Assembly: GCA_021825365.1 (NCBI GenBank)
Contig: JAKAHR010000011.1
Span: forward strand, 43,737-107,736
Source: Nitrospirota bacterium
GTDB lineage: Bacteria > Nitrospirota > Thermodesulfovibrionia > Thermodesulfovibrionales > UBA6898
Reading direction: 5' to 3'
Length of the DNA: 64,000 nucleotides
Below, in pieces: positions 34,456 through 42,445 of this stretch. The position numbers and the translations under genes are program-made. How positions within the stretch are numbered: the stretch's first letter is position 1; each line of letters starts with the position of its first letter. Under the pieces are notes generated by a model, which had not been told where the DNA came from, searched no databases, and saw only the letters and a list, made by a program, of their open reading frames with translations.

Positions 34456-35157
34456 ATGCTCGAACCCATACTGCTGATAGAGGATGACAAGAAGATCGCG
34501 CGGGTCGTAAAGGTCTACCTGGAGGGGGCCGGGTACCGGATCGTACATGCGGAGAAGGGGAGGGACGGACTCGACGCTGCCCTGAAGGAAAGACCTCTTG
34601 CGGTCATCCTCGATCTCATGCTGCCGGACGTATCGGGTGAGGAGGTCTGCCAGGACCTTCGGGACATGGGCGACTTCCCGATCATCATGCTCACCGCGAA
34701 GGCTTCCGAGGAGGAGAGGGTGGCGGGCTTTGCGCTCGGGGCCGACGACTATGTCGTCAAACCCTTCAGTCCCCGTGAGCTCGTCTATCGGGTGAAGGCC
34801 GTCCTGAAGCGGCTGCAGAAGGCTGATCTCGGGTCGGCCGCGCTGCTGAGCTTCAATGAAGGGGCACTTGTCGTCGACGGCCGGAGTTACTCCGTCGCCC
34901 GGAAGGGCCGGGAGGTGAACCTCACGCCGACTGAATTCAAGGTCCTCTTCACCCTGGCCTCTTACCCGGCGAAGGTATTTACGCGCGAGGAACTCGTCGA
35001 AAAGGCCCTGGGCTATCAGTTCGAGGGGTACGAGCGGAGTATCGACGCGCATATCAAGAACATCAGGCACAAGATCGAAGAGGACGCCAGGAACCCGGTC
35101 TTCATCATCACGATCTACGGTGTCGGGTACCGTTTTTCCGGCAGGAGGGATGTTTAA
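34456..35157 (+). CDS. OmpR/PhoB-family response regulator
   Basis: A 233-residue regulator with a receiver (acidic D10/D11, phosphoacceptor D53 in VILDLMLPD, K102 in YVVKPFSP) and a C-terminal winged-helix DNA-binding domain (LTPTEFKVLFTLASYPAKVFTREELV, and YGVGYRF near the end). ATG 34456 gives the normal receiver N-terminus; the longer frame overlaps the Memo gene. The stop overlaps the start of its partner kinase. Direct repeats at 36501-36543 are a candidate binding site. Confidence 0.93.
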   Translation: MLEPILLIEDDKKIARVVKVYLEGAGYRIVHAEKGRDGLDAALKERPLAVILDLMLPDVSGEEVCQDLRDMGDFPIIMLTAKASEEERVAGFALGADDYVVKPFSPRELVYRVKAVLKRLQKADLGSAALLSFNEGALVVDGRSYSVARKGREVNLTPTEFKVLFTLASYPAKVFTREELVEKALGYQFEGYERSIDAHIKNIRHKIEEDARNPVFIITIYGVGYRFSGRRDV

Positions 35158-36517
35158 GAGTCTCCGGATAAAGTTCTTCCTCCTGCTGATCGCGGTCTCT
35201 GCCATCGCCCTGTCCGCCGCCCTCCTGCTGCGTGAGCTGCTCGTCCGCGATTTCAGGGAATACCTCGAGGGCGAGATGGAAGACCGTGTCTACTGGGTGA
35301 CGGCTGCCCTCGAAAGCAGCTACGAAAAAAACGGGGCATGGTCGCAGGATGCGGTGATCGAGGATACGGTCTGGGCCCTGATGCTCGGCCTCGATATGAG
35401 GTTGTACGACGCGACCGGCGGCCTGGTCATCGACACCGGCCACGCGGTCTCCACCCTCTCGCCCCTCGTCTCAAAGCGGGTGAAGGCGATCTCGGAGCAG
35501 AGGGGGCAGGAAAAGAATGCGCGGTTCATCCCGTATGCCCTGTTCCTCGGCGGCAGGGAGATCGGCCGTCTTGAGGTGCATTTCCTCAGGCCGAGCAAGG
35601 AAGATGTCTTCATCAGCCGGTCCAATACGCTCCTCTTCATCTCCCTTATCTGCCTGGGCGGGATCGCCGTGCTCCTGAGCGTGGTGTCGGCCCGGAGGCT
35701 GACGAAGCCGATCAGGGGGCTGACCGAGGCCGCCTCCGCCATAGGCGCAGGAGACCTGACAAGACGGGTTGTCGCCACAGGCAAAGACGAATTGTCCGTC
35801 TTGTCGGCTGCCTTTAACCGGATGGCGCTTGCGCTTGAAAAACAGGAAGGCCTCCGGAGGAAGCTGACCGCCAACATCGCCCATGAGCTGCGCACCCCCC
35901 TGACCGCGGTGCGCGGGGAACTCGAGGGGATGATGGACGGCTACATCCCTGCGGACAGAGAGCACATCCAGTCTCTCTATGCGGAGATCAACCGGCTCCG
36001 CAGGATCATCGAGGCGATCGAGGAACTCTCGAGCGCGGAGGCGAGCAGCCTGAACCTCGACCTGAGGCCGATCGACCTCGGACCATTTCTCCTGAATATC
36101 TCGGACAGGTTCGGACGGCTGTTCTCCGAAAAGGGCGTCTCCCTGACGGTGAAGTGCGACGAGGACCTGTCTGTCCATGCGGACCCGGAGAGGCTGAGCC
36201 AGGTCCTCATCAACCTGCTCTCCAACGCGCTGAAGGCGACGGGGCAGGGCGGGGCCGTCGGGGTCAGGGCGTCTGATACGGACGACGGCGTGGTCATCGA
36301 GGTTTCTGATACCGGCACCGGCATCAGGGAAGAAGACCTTCCCTATGTCTTCGAGCGGTTCTACCGGGCGTCTGAAGGCGGCCTCGGCCTTGGCCTGGCG
36401 ATCGTCAGGGAGCTGGTGGATGCGCACGGAGGCAGCATCACCTGCCGGAGCGAATACGGGCAGGGGGCGGCCTTTACGGTCACGCTGCCGCGCCAGGGGC
36501 TTCACAATTCTTCATAA
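35150..36517 (+). CDS. Sensor histidine kinase with HAMP domain
   Basis: A 455-residue classical membrane kinase: transmembrane helix about residues 7-27, periplasmic sensor about 28-158, second helix about 160-182, HAMP (182-235), HisKA with [17 protein letters not shown] and HATPase with [16 protein letters not shown] and GLGLGLAIV. It pairs with the response regulator encoded immediately upstream (8-bp overlap). The architecture resembles envelope-stress kinases of the BaeS/CpxA type. Confidence 0.93.
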   Translation: MFKSLRIKFFLLLIAVSAIALSAALLLRELLVRDFREYLEGEMEDRVYWVTAALESSYEKNGAWSQDAVIEDTVWALMLGLDMRLYDATGGLVIDTGHAVSTLSPLVSKRVKAISEQRGQEKNARFIPYALFLGGREIGRLEVHFLRPSKEDVFISRSNTLLFISLICLGGIAVLLSVVSARRLTKPIRGLTEAASAIGAGDLTRRVVATGKDELSVLSAAFNRMALALEKQEGLRRKLTANIAHELRTPLTAVRGELEGMMDGYIPADREHIQSLYAEINRLRRIIEAIEELSSAEASSLNLDLRPIDLGPFLLNISDRFGRLFSEKGVSLTVKCDEDLSVHADPERLSQVLINLLSNALKATGQGGAVGVRASDTDDGVVIEVSDTGTGIREEDLPYVFERFYRASEGGLGLGLAIVRELVDAHGGSITCRSEYGQGAAFTVTLPRQGLHNSS

Positions 36518-36543
36518 TCTCTTCGCCGCTGTTTCATAGTCTC
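36501..36543 (+). promoter_or_regulatory. Direct repeats, candidate response-regulator operator
   Basis: TTCATAATCTC (36511-36521) and TTCATAGTCTC (36533-36543) are 22 bp apart, start to start, and a weaker copy TTCACAATTC precedes the first at 36501-36510. Spacing in multiples of about 11 bp on one helix face is typical of OmpR-family sites. They overlap the kinase stop codon and lie upstream of the exported-protein gene at 36608. Confidence 0.45.
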
Positions 36544-36607
36544 CTGTTATCCTGTAGTCAACAGCTGATGAATGTATCTTCCGCACAAGGAGAAAGGAGG
36601 AAGTGAA

Positions 36608-36946
36608 ATGAAACGGGCACTGTACATTCTGATGATCGGGGTCCTTGCAGCCGGAATCCTGGCAGCAGGCGGCAGCAGGGCCGAGGCGATGAATAATGAA
36701 TCCGCTGCCCTGCTTGCAGGGGGGATAGCGCTTTTCGGAGGGGCTGTCCTCAATGCGGTTACTCATCCGGCACCGGTGTATGCCGAGGCGTACCCCTCGG
36801 GGTACTACGGTTATTCCTACCGGCCGGTGAGGTCGAGGGTCATCTATGTTGCTCCGGCATACCGGGGCCACCGCAGGGATTGCGACCATGACTATGACCA
36901 CGACCGGTACGAACCGCGCAGGTGGCGGCAGCATGACCGCTGGTAA
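36608..36946 (+). CDS. Small exported protein with Tyr-rich and His/Asp/Arg-rich tail
   Basis: The 112-residue product has a signal peptide (KRALYILMIGVLAAGILAAG, cleavage near RAEA), a short Gly/Ala hydrophobic stretch, a Tyr/Pro-rich segment (PSGYYGYSYRP, YVAPAYRGH) and a charged tail of alternating His, Asp and Arg. Such tails can bind metal, but this is inference. ATG 36608 has AAAGGAGGAAG upstream. Likely controlled by the preceding two-component system. Family not recognised. Confidence 0.7.
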   Translation: MKRALYILMIGVLAAGILAAGGSRAEAMNNESAALLAGGIALFGGAVLNAVTHPAPVYAEAYPSGYYGYSYRPVRSRVIYVAPAYRGHRRDCDHDYDHDRYEPRRWRQHDRW

Positions 36947-37204
36947 GAAGACGATGCGGAGACGCGAGGCGCTCACGGCGAATGATATAGATGACGTGCA
37001 GGATCGGGCGGCATATAGAGAGCTCACCCTTCGGTATGAAGCAGCTGGGGCTGTATCCCGGCCTCTCGCCGTGAGCTGCTGCCGGAGGGACCGGTATGAA
37101 CCGTATGCCTGTCCTGCACGCCACCGCGGATATGGTCGGTATCTGAAGGGAAGGCGTGCATCGTGGCGATGCACAAATAATCTGATAAGAAAGGAGGTAA
37201 CGAG
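36947..37204. other. Intergenic stretch before the cytochrome gene
   Basis: No convincing gene here: the overlapping frames are low in conserved features and lack good ribosome-binding sites. It contains a 7-bp hairpin, GTGCATC (37156-37162) and GATGCAC (37168-37174), about 30 bp before the cytochrome start, which may structure the leader. I looked for a GEMM-type riboswitch and found none of its conserved segments. Confidence 0.4.
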
Positions 37205-37519
37205 ATGAAGGCGATAGCATGGATGATGACCCTTGTAGCGGTGTTGGTCTTTGCCGGCAGCGCCCTGGCGGTCCCGCCGGGCAAGGTCCTCGACTGGGAT
37301 TCCAAGGCAGGCAAGGTGACCTTCGACGGCAAGGCGCACGCTGACAAGGGTCTCAAATGCAACGACTGCCATACGAAGATCTTCAAGATGAAGAAGGGAT
37401 CTTCGGCGATGACCATGGCGGCGCTGAACGAGGGAAAGTTCTGCGGCGAATGCCATAACGGCACCAAGGCATTCAAGACGAATGATCCCAAGAACTGTTC
37501 AAAGTGCCACAAGAAGTAG
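37205..37519 (+). CDS. Triheme cytochrome c7-type protein
   Basis: A periplasmic multiheme cytochrome of 104 residues. A signal peptide (about 1-22, cleavage after ALA) is followed by three heme-binding sites: C52-x2-C55-H56, C80-x2-C83-H84 and C98-x2-C101-H102, plus H45 and others as distal ligands. This matches the c(7)-type triheme domain used in electron transfer to respiratory or extracellular acceptors. AAAGGAGG lies just before the ATG. The next 36 bp hold a strong hairpin. Confidence 0.9.
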   Translation: MKAIAWMMTLVAVLVFAGSALAVPPGKVLDWDSKAGKVTFDGKAHADKGLKCNDCHTKIFKMKKGSSAMTMAALNEGKFCGECHNGTKAFKTNDPKNCSKCHKK

Positions 37520-37522
37520 TCT

Positions 37523-37558
37523 GAAGGGACGGGCGGACGCCTGTCCGCCCATCCCTTC
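37523..37558 (+). terminator. Strong hairpin after the cytochrome gene
   Basis: Arms 37523-37538 and 37543-37558 pair over 16 bp with one C-A mismatch around the tetraloop GCCT, starting 3 bp after the cytochrome stop. There is little T tract, so it may stabilise the mRNA end as well as terminate. Confidence 0.7.
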
Positions 37559-37576
37559 CTCGGGCCGATTGACCTG

Positions 37577-38002
37577 GTGGCCGGTAATTTCTATAATGTC
37601 ACTGAAATCCCGAAAATACCTCTGTCCCGGAAGGAGAGCATCTTCAGCGTGGGAAAGTCTGCGGTAGTGGTCATATCGGTGGCGGCCCTGTTTCTCTCCC
37701 TTACGGTGGAGGGTCCGGGCGTCCTGCAGGGGGGACCCGCGGTCTGCGCAGCCCAGGGCGCGGAGGACCGCTCGCCCTACGGCGGATTCAGGGGCGGGGC
37801 CTACGGAGAAAAGAGGGCGGTTGCGACGGCTGATGACGCCCGCAGGGTGCTGCAGGAATATTTCGGAAAGCGCGGCCTGCGCACCGGAGACATACGGGAG
37901 AAGGAGCTTTATTTCGAGGCGGACATCCTGGACCGGAGCGGCGCCGTGGTCGACAAGGTGATCGTGAACAAGCGCAACGGCCGGATACGCTCCATATACT
38001 GA
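37577..38002 (+). CDS. Hypothetical membrane-anchored/exported protein with PepSY-like tail
   Basis: The 141-residue product has a hydrophobic segment (about residues 27-46, VGKSAVVVISVAALFLSLTV), a Gly-rich linker, and a C-terminal region TADDARRVLQEYFGKRGL ... VVDKVIVNKRNGRIRSIY that resembles a PepSY half-repeat. GTG 37577 is the longest start; a later start is possible. Probably periplasmic. No function can be assigned. Confidence 0.55.
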   Translation: MAGNFYNVTEIPKIPLSRKESIFSVGKSAVVVISVAALFLSLTVEGPGVLQGGPAVCAAQGAEDRSPYGGFRGGAYGEKRAVATADDARRVLQEYFGKRGLRTGDIREKELYFEADILDRSGAVVDKVIVNKRNGRIRSIY

Positions 38003-38024
38003 GTCCCGTATCCTGTTGTCCCTC

Positions 38025-38033
38025 TGGTATGAT
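38025..38033 (+). promoter_or_regulatory. Extended -10 promoter (TGG-TATGAT)
   Basis: TG 38025-38026, G, TATGAT 38028-38033, 27 bp before the PilZ gene start. Confidence 0.45.
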
Positions 38034-38059
38034 ATGCCTGCCCGTGCAATGCATGAACG

Positions 38060-38677
38060 ATGAGCGGAAAGAAAGAAACAGACAGGCCTGATCCCGGCAT
38101 TCCCGACGATGCGGTCAAGGTGCGAGAGACCGGCGGATGGGCCTTCTATTTTTCAAGAGTAAAAGGCTCGGTCTATATCAGACATGCGGATACTCCGGAG
38201 CTCAGGCTTTCCGCTGACGAGACGCGGGAGCTTTTCGAAGGCCTGAAGGTCCTTATCGCAGCGGTCGCAGAGCAAGGCAGGAAGGCACCTGCGGAGGCGT
38301 CGAGGAACAAGAGGAAATTCCCGCGGTATACGAGACGCTGCGAGGTCGAATTCACGCTGGAGGGGGTGACGAACCGGGGGATTGGAAGCGATTTCTCCCT
38401 GAACGGACTCTTCATCAGGACGAACCATCCCTTTTCCCCGGGAGAGGTGATCGATGTCCTCATCCATCTGTCGGACGGGACGACGGCGAGGGTCAGGGGC
38501 AGGGTGAAGAGGGCGATGAAGAGTGCCGTCGGCAATCTCCTGGGCGCCTCGATGAAGGCGCTGAAAAACGGGATGGGTCTGGAACTCACGGAAAAAGACG
38601 CCCACTATCTCCACTTCATACGCGCACTCCTGCACAACAGCAAAAAGGGTGATCAAAACCCTTCCGGCGGCGGGTAG
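38060..38677 (+). CDS. PilZ-domain c-di-GMP-binding protein
   Basis: The 205 residues hold an N-terminal region of about 85 residues with no recognised fold and a C-terminal PilZ domain (about 90-195): RKFPRYTRRCEVEF gives the RxxxR motif and SDFSLNGLFI the D/NxSxxG motif, the two c-di-GMP contacts. It is a likely c-di-GMP effector. The TAG stop is directly followed by the ATG of the methyltransferase gene at 38678, so the two are co-transcribed. Confidence 0.88.
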   Translation: MSGKKETDRPDPGIPDDAVKVRETGGWAFYFSRVKGSVYIRHADTPELRLSADETRELFEGLKVLIAAVAEQGRKAPAEASRNKRKFPRYTRRCEVEFTLEGVTNRGIGSDFSLNGLFIRTNHPFSPGEVIDVLIHLSDGTTARVRGRVKRAMKSAVGNLLGASMKALKNGMGLELTEKDAHYLHFIRALLHNSKKGDQNPSGGG

Positions 38678-39439
38678 ATGAAGTGGAAGGATAATCTCTC
38701 CTTCATACTCGTCGACACACGGGAGGCCGGGAACATCGGCGCATCTGCCCGCGCGCTGAAGAATCTCGGGTTCTCGCGACTCGAACTCGTCCGGCCGAAG
38801 AAATTCCCCTCTGAAGAGGCCGGCTGGTTTGCCCACGGGGCTGAGGACGTGCTCTCCCGGGCTATCGTATATCCTGATCTGGCCCCTGCCGTAAAGAAGA
38901 AGTCCGTTGTCGTCGGAGCCACGAGGAGGGCGGGAAAGAAACGCGGCCCTATCTATTCGGTGAGGGAGGCTGCGGAGAGCATCAGGGCCCTTGCGGAGAA
39001 GAACCGCGTCGGCATCCTGTTTGGCCGCGAGGACAGGGGCCTCACCAACGAAGAGGCGGATGAGTGCGCCTTCATGATCAGCATCCCCGCTGCGCCGGAG
39101 AACCCCTCCTTTAATCTCAGCCAGGCGGTGCTGATCGTTGCCTACGAGCTGTCGTATGCCAATTTCACCATCAGTCAGCCCGCCCCGATCATCACCAATG
39201 AGGAGTTTTCTCTCCTGTTCCAGAGGCTCCGGTTGATCATGAAGACTGCCGGATATTCTCCAAAGGGCATACGGGACGACGAGGAGGGGGTCATGGCCGA
39301 TCTGAAGCGGCTGATCGCGCGGGCAGGCGTCACGCAGCGCGAGGCGCGCATGCTCCATGGCATCTTCTCCCAGATAGAGGAGGCCGGGGCCGGATCGGGC
39401 TCCGGCGCGAAGCGGGCGAAGGGGAGATCGTTGAAGTGA
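38678..39439 (+). CDS. TrmJ-like SpoU-family RNA methyltransferase
   Basis: A 253-residue SPOUT methyltransferase, probably tRNA Cm/Um32 2'-O-methyltransferase. Motif 1 is NIGASARALKNLGF, motif 2 FGREDRGLTNEE, motif 3 IPAAPENPSFNLSQAV, which together form the trefoil-knot SAM site. The C-terminal extension of about 90 residues (FQRLRLIMKTAGY) matches TrmJ rather than TrmL. It follows the PilZ gene without a gap. Confidence 0.88.
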   Translation: MKWKDNLSFILVDTREAGNIGASARALKNLGFSRLELVRPKKFPSEEAGWFAHGAEDVLSRAIVYPDLAPAVKKKSVVVGATRRAGKKRGPIYSVREAAESIRALAEKNRVGILFGREDRGLTNEEADECAFMISIPAAPENPSFNLSQAVLIVAYELSYANFTISQPAPIITNEEFSLLFQRLRLIMKTAGYSPKGIRDDEEGVMADLKRLIARAGVTQREARMLHGIFSQIEEAGAGSGSGAKRAKGRSLK

Positions 39440-39474
39440 CCCCGGTTCTTCAGCCCATATCAAAAAGTGCCTCA

Positions 39475-39483
39475 TGATATAAT
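39475..39483 (+). promoter_or_regulatory. Extended -10 promoter (TGA-TATAAT)
   Basis: TG 39475-39476, A, TATAAT 39478-39483. The ATG of the LapA gene follows at 39490, so transcription from it would start almost at the codon. Confidence 0.45.
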
Positions 39484-39489
39484 ACGGCC

Positions 39490-39726
39490 ATGCCGGTATC
39501 GATTCTGCTGCTCATCCTCATCATCGCGTTGATCACCATCTTTTCCGTGCAGAACGCCGCGCCTGTTTCGATCTCCTTTCTTTTCTGGAAATTCGAGGCG
39601 TCCCTCGCGGTGGTGATCTACCTGCTTGTCCTGTTGGGCGTGCTCCTCGGGGTCATGCTTATCTACAGCCTGAAGTTGAGGGCATCCCTGAAGAAAAATG
39701 ACGGCCGAAAGAGGAATGGCGTCTGA
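39490..39726 (+). CDS. LapA-domain (DUF1049) membrane protein
   Basis: The 78 residues form two membrane helices with the DUF1049 pattern: LLILIIALITIFSVQNAAPVSISFLFW then a second helix and a basic tail KLRASLKKNDGRKR. The FSVQN-PV-ISFLFW stretch is the family hallmark. LapA relates to lipopolysaccharide assembly in enterobacteria; here the role is unknown. Confidence 0.8.
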   Translation: MPVSILLLILIIALITIFSVQNAAPVSISFLFWKFEASLAVVIYLLVLLGVLLGVMLIYSLKLRASLKKNDGRKRNGV

Positions 39727-39761
39727 TTGCCGGGTCATCCTGCATTGCGCTCTGCTTTTGG

Positions 39762-39770
39762 TGATATAAT
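39762..39770 (+). promoter_or_regulatory. Extended -10 promoter (TGA-TATAAT)
   Basis: TG 39762-39763, A, TATAAT 39765-39770, 38 bp before the exported-protein ATG at 39809. Confidence 0.55.
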
Positions 39771-39808
39771 GAGTCTGTTGTTCAATCCATGATTCAAGGA
39801 GGCGGGTG

Positions 39809-40183
39809 ATGAGGTCTTCCGCGGGGTATTTCAGGACGTTGGGCATAGTGGCGGTTGGGGTGCTGTTCAGCCTGATGCTGGCCGGCCAGGCATTTTCCGG
39901 GGAGAACGACGCACAGGGCGCGCTCGTCAAAGGCGGGAAGAAGGGGAGTAAGGCTGCTGCCGCCTCTGATCAGGAAAAAGGCAAGTCAACAGGGCAGGGC
40001 GGCCTGCTGGTAAAGCCGAAGAAGGGCGGGGATGCGGGGACCTCCAAACAGGATACAACGCCCGCCTCGAAACACCTGACCGGCGCAAAGGGCAAGCAGA
40101 AGAAGACCACGTCCCAGGAGACGACGAACGAGACCGATGCAGCCAAGAAGAAGAAAGGCGGCATGCTCGTCCAGCCGAAGTAG
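39809..40183 (+). CDS. Small exported lysine-rich repeat protein
   Basis: A 124-residue product with a signal peptide (MRSSAGYFRTLGIVAVGVLF, cleavage near AFS-GE) and a hydrophilic, probably disordered body. Three imperfect repeats are visible: GALVKGGKKGSK, GGLLVKPKKGGDAG and GGMLVQPK at the C-terminus, separated by Ser/Thr/Gln-rich linkers. ATG 39809 is better spaced from AAGGAGG (39796-39802) than the GTG at 39806. Family not recognised. Confidence 0.7.
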   Translation: MRSSAGYFRTLGIVAVGVLFSLMLAGQAFSGENDAQGALVKGGKKGSKAAAASDQEKGKSTGQGGLLVKPKKGGDAGTSKQDTTPASKHLTGAKGKQKKTTSQETTNETDAAKKKKGGMLVQPK

Positions 40184-40211
40184 ACAGTTATTGGTGAACT
40201 CCGGAATATGC

Positions 40212-40242
40212 AAGGCCGCAGGCATCCCCCGCCCGCGGCCTT
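40212..40242. terminator. Terminator hairpin between convergent genes
   Basis: AAGGCCGC (40212-40219) pairs with GCGGCCTT (40235-40242) over a 15-base loop, followed by TTTGTGTT. It separates the exported repeat protein from the DUF4019 gene. Confidence 0.6.
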
Positions 40243-40273
40243 TGTGTTGCGGTCAGCGGAGGCGGGCTGAGGT

Positions 40274-40696
40274 CTATTTTATGTAGTAACCGGAAACCCG
40301 CCAGGTGCCGTCCCGGTCTCTCATGGGGGTGACGGTCTCAACAGCCGATTTCTTCTTTTCGAAGGATGTGGTGAATTGGATGACAACATATTCGCCGTCA
40401 GGGGCGCCGGGCAGCGAGGTCTTATAGGTCTTCGACTGTATCGTCCGCGACAAAGACCTGCCGAGGGGCTTCCTTACCGCCTGAAGCGACTGCTCCCACT
40501 GTGCCTGCGTCACCGCGTTTCGAAAGGGCTCAGCCGCATCCTTCCAGCTCTCGGCATATTTCCCTTCATCGATCACCCTCAGCCACCTCTCGGCTGAGGA
40601 GACGGCCGCTTTCTCCTTTTCAGAACCTGCGGCCCAGATGGCGCCGGCCTGGAGAATCAGGCTGACTGCAACAAGAACTGCTATCCTGCGAATCAT
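40274..40696 (-). CDS. Exported DUF4019-domain protein
   Basis: The 140-residue protein has a signal peptide (RRIAVLVAVSLILQAGAIWA) and the DUF4019 core: AERWLRVIDEGKYAESWKDAAEPFRNAV, EQSLQAVRKPLGRSLSRTI and the C-terminal GTWRVSGYYIK. The fold is NTF2-like; function unknown. It follows the hydrolase gene by 21 bp on the same strand and is probably cotranscribed. Confidence 0.8.
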   Translation of the reverse strand: MIRRIAVLVAVSLILQAGAIWAAGSEKEKAAVSSAERWLRVIDEGKYAESWKDAAEPFRNAVTQAQWEQSLQAVRKPLGRSLSRTIQSKTYKTSLPGAPDGEYVVIQFTTSFEKKKSAVETVTPMRDRDGTWRVSGYYIK

Positions 40697-40717
40697 GGTA
40701 TCTCCTTTCGTGCATCC

Positions 40718-41800
40718 CTATTTTTCACGCCATTGAATCTCGGTCACGACAGTGCCGGAAAGAGAATTTACATATTCCCTATTCATCCTGCCCCCGGCCT
40801 CCTTCTTTCCCTTCAGGAAGTGATCGCAGAATAGCGCCATCATCGCCTTTGAGATCCTCTGAACATCCGTCCGCGACTCTGAGGGGAAAAGCCAGGCCTT
40901 GGGATTGTCCGCGAAACTGAAGTGATCGGCGTTTTCGAGCCAGAGGAAGTATTTATTGCCCGGGGGCAAGAGGTCCCAGAATTGCCACCGCGCCTCGGCC
41001 GGCATGGCCTTATCGTCAAAGGTCTTCCCTGTATCCTTCGAGCCTGTCATGCCGACTATCGGGCGATTGATGGTCTTGTAGCTTTCAGTGCTGAAATACG
41101 TGGTCCCCGGCGGCTGCGGAGACATCGCCAGACCAAAGGTGACCCGCGGGTCGCTGTAGTCGCGCCCAAGCCCCCTGCCGGGACTGGTCACCGGCTCGAG
41201 ATAATCGACAATAGGACGTGCGCCGCATACGGCGAGGGTGGTATACGCACCATACGAGTGGCCCATGACCCCGATCCTGCCGGTGTTGATCATTCCTGCC
41301 AGCGCTTTATGGCCCGTATTCCATAAGACCGCCTGGTCTATGGCGAAGCTGACATCTCCCGGACGCTGAAGCATCGCCTGCGGGTCATGCGTCGTGCGGT
41401 TGAGCGCATCCGCAAATCGCAGGTGACCGCCGCGCCGGCTCATGTAGTATTTTATCCGCTCGTTGTTGCTATCCGTATGCTCGACGCAGACAACGACGTA
41501 GCCGTGGCTCGCCAGATGCCGCACCTGATGGATGTAGGAATCCCAGTTTCCCCCGCCCCCGTGCGAAAAGACAACGAGCGGGAATTTGCCGCCTGTGGCC
41601 GGGAAGTGGACCTTGAGCGGAACCTTACGGTCCTTCCGCTTTGCATCGGTCAGGTCGGGAAACTCGAGCGAGCGGACCTGGTATGGCCCTGGTTTGTCGT
41701 ATTCCGTCTGGTCTGCCGCTTCGCCGGGCGATGTCCTGGAGAGGAATGTCCCTGAGAGGAGCAAGGATATGCCCAGTATCACAAAGGTGCATCTTTTCAT
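40718..41800 (-). CDS. Exported alpha/beta hydrolase (PAF-acetylhydrolase-like)
   Basis: The 360-residue protein has a signal peptide (KRCTFVILGISLLLSGTFL) and an alpha/beta hydrolase fold: FSHGGGGNWDSYIHQV as oxyanion-hole region, nucleophile Ser in GVMGHSYGAYTT, MTGSKDTGKTF, and NADHFSFADN as the histidine region. It resembles the dienelactone/PAF-acetylhydrolase clade. ATG 41800 is chosen over 41830 because it gives the signal peptide and has GGGAAGG upstream. It starts next to the AT-rich cassette-like island. Confidence 0.85.
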   Translation of the reverse strand: MKRCTFVILGISLLLSGTFLSRTSPGEAADQTEYDKPGPYQVRSLEFPDLTDAKRKDRKVPLKVHFPATGGKFPLVVFSHGGGGNWDSYIHQVRHLASHGYVVVCVEHTDSNNERIKYYMSRRGGHLRFADALNRTTHDPQAMLQRPGDVSFAIDQAVLWNTGHKALAGMINTGRIGVMGHSYGAYTTLAVCGARPIVDYLEPVTSPGRGLGRDYSDPRVTFGLAMSPQPPGTTYFSTESYKTINRPIVGMTGSKDTGKTFDDKAMPAEARWQFWDLLPPGNKYFLWLENADHFSFADNPKAWLFPSESRTDVQRISKAMMALFCDHFLKGKKEAGGRMNREYVNSLSGTVVTEIQWREK

Positions 41801-41830
41801 GGAGTGCCTTCCCGTCATCCGTGTCCACAT

Positions 41831-41930
41831 TATATAAGATTAGAAATGAATATCCCTTATTACGTCCAGCATATGCACTCACGGCAGCAGCTAAGACGAG
41901 CAGGATTATTGTGGTTTTTATAATTTTCAT
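41831..41930 (-). pseudogene. Truncated start of an exported-protein gene (second cassette ORF)
   Basis: From ATG 41930 the minus frame encodes MKIIKTTIILLVLAAAVSAY-AG then RNKGYSFLILYNVD, a clear signal peptide with an AYA cleavage site. After about 35 codons the frame runs into the hydrolase gene in the wrong register. The ATG lies only 6 bp after the R'-like end of the attC-like site at 41936, as a cassette gene would. I read it as the 5' piece of a gene cut by deletion at the island border. Confidence 0.4.
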
Positions 41931-41935
41931 TTTAT

Positions 41936-42025
41936 GCACAACGCTGGCCATGAGCCGCCGGGGAAATATGATCAATGAAAAAAACCGACAGTTTATCCCC
42001 GGTCGGATCGATGGCTTTGTTCTAC
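41936..42025 (-). repeat. attC-like recombination site, minus strand
   Basis: On the minus strand this 90-bp stretch starts GTAGAAC (R''-like, 42025-42019), then AAA, GCCAT, and near the middle CCGGGGA; it returns with TCCCCGG, ATGGC, spacer CAGC and GTTGTGC (R'-like, 41942-41936). GCCAT/ATGGC and CCGGGGA/TCCCCGG pair, with unpaired spacers between, which is the bulged hairpin of attC. The last 23 bases agree at most positions with the published attC right-end consensus (GCSGCTKANCTC... GTTRRRY). It begins 7 bp after the stop codon of the ORF at 42032. Confidence 0.6.
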
Positions 42026-42031
42026 GTGGCT

Positions 42032-42397
42032 TCATTTATTGCATTCAAAATATTCGTAGTTCCATTTGCCGCCCGAATCAAGGCATTTGTCGATTAGCAT
42101 TGATTCTCTTGCCTTCGGATAGCCAAGACTCAGGAGGAATAAGATAATCCATAAATATTTCAGTTTTGATTTCTTCCAGTTGTAATTATTCTTTAATCCA
42201 ATAAATATCATTACGGCTGTAACCATGGACGCAATGCTATAACAAAAATGAGATATTCCTCTTTGCTCCCATGCCCGAGGATATTTTGTCGGCGGTCCGC
42301 CTGCAGCCCAGAAGCTGGCAACCGTGCTGTTTAAATATAATAGTGTCAGGACGATCAGGCTGACGGAGAGACACCAACGTATAATATTTTTTGTCAT
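42032..42397 (-). CDS. AT-rich cassette-type ORF, small membrane protein of unknown function
   Basis: A 121-residue protein with an N-terminal hydrophobic helix (about 7-30), a second (about 50-68), and a third (about 79-93), and a hydrophilic end with paired cysteines: CLDSGGKWNYEYFECNK. Base composition is far more AT-rich than any neighbour, including codon use (many AAA, ATT, TTT), a sign of foreign origin. attC-like sites flank it on both sides. I do not recognise the family. Confidence 0.65.
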   Translation of the reverse strand: MTKNIIRWCLSVSLIVLTLLYLNSTVASFWAAGGPPTKYPRAWEQRGISHFCYSIASMVTAVMIFIGLKNNYNWKKSKLKYLWIILFLLSLGYPKARESMLIDKCLDSGGKWNYEYFECNK

Positions 42398-42445
42398 TAT
42401 TTTATTTTCTATTTACGTAGAACGACAAAAAGCACTGGCAGCGGC

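Noticed and set aside
36947..37204. Possible GEMM (c-di-GMP) riboswitch before the cytochrome gene
   Set aside because: The conserved GEMM segments are absent; only a simple 7-bp hairpin is present.
36846..37208. 120-codon frame between the exported protein and the cytochrome
   Set aside because: Overlaps the exported-protein gene, has no recognisable domain, and its codon use does not look like that of neighbours.
42018..42422. Inverted repeat GTTCTACGT / ACGTAGAAC flanking the AT-rich ORF as insertion-sequence ends
   Set aside because: Only 9 bp, expected by chance in this span at an appreciable rate; there is no transposase, and the copy at 42018 is better explained as part of the attC-like site.
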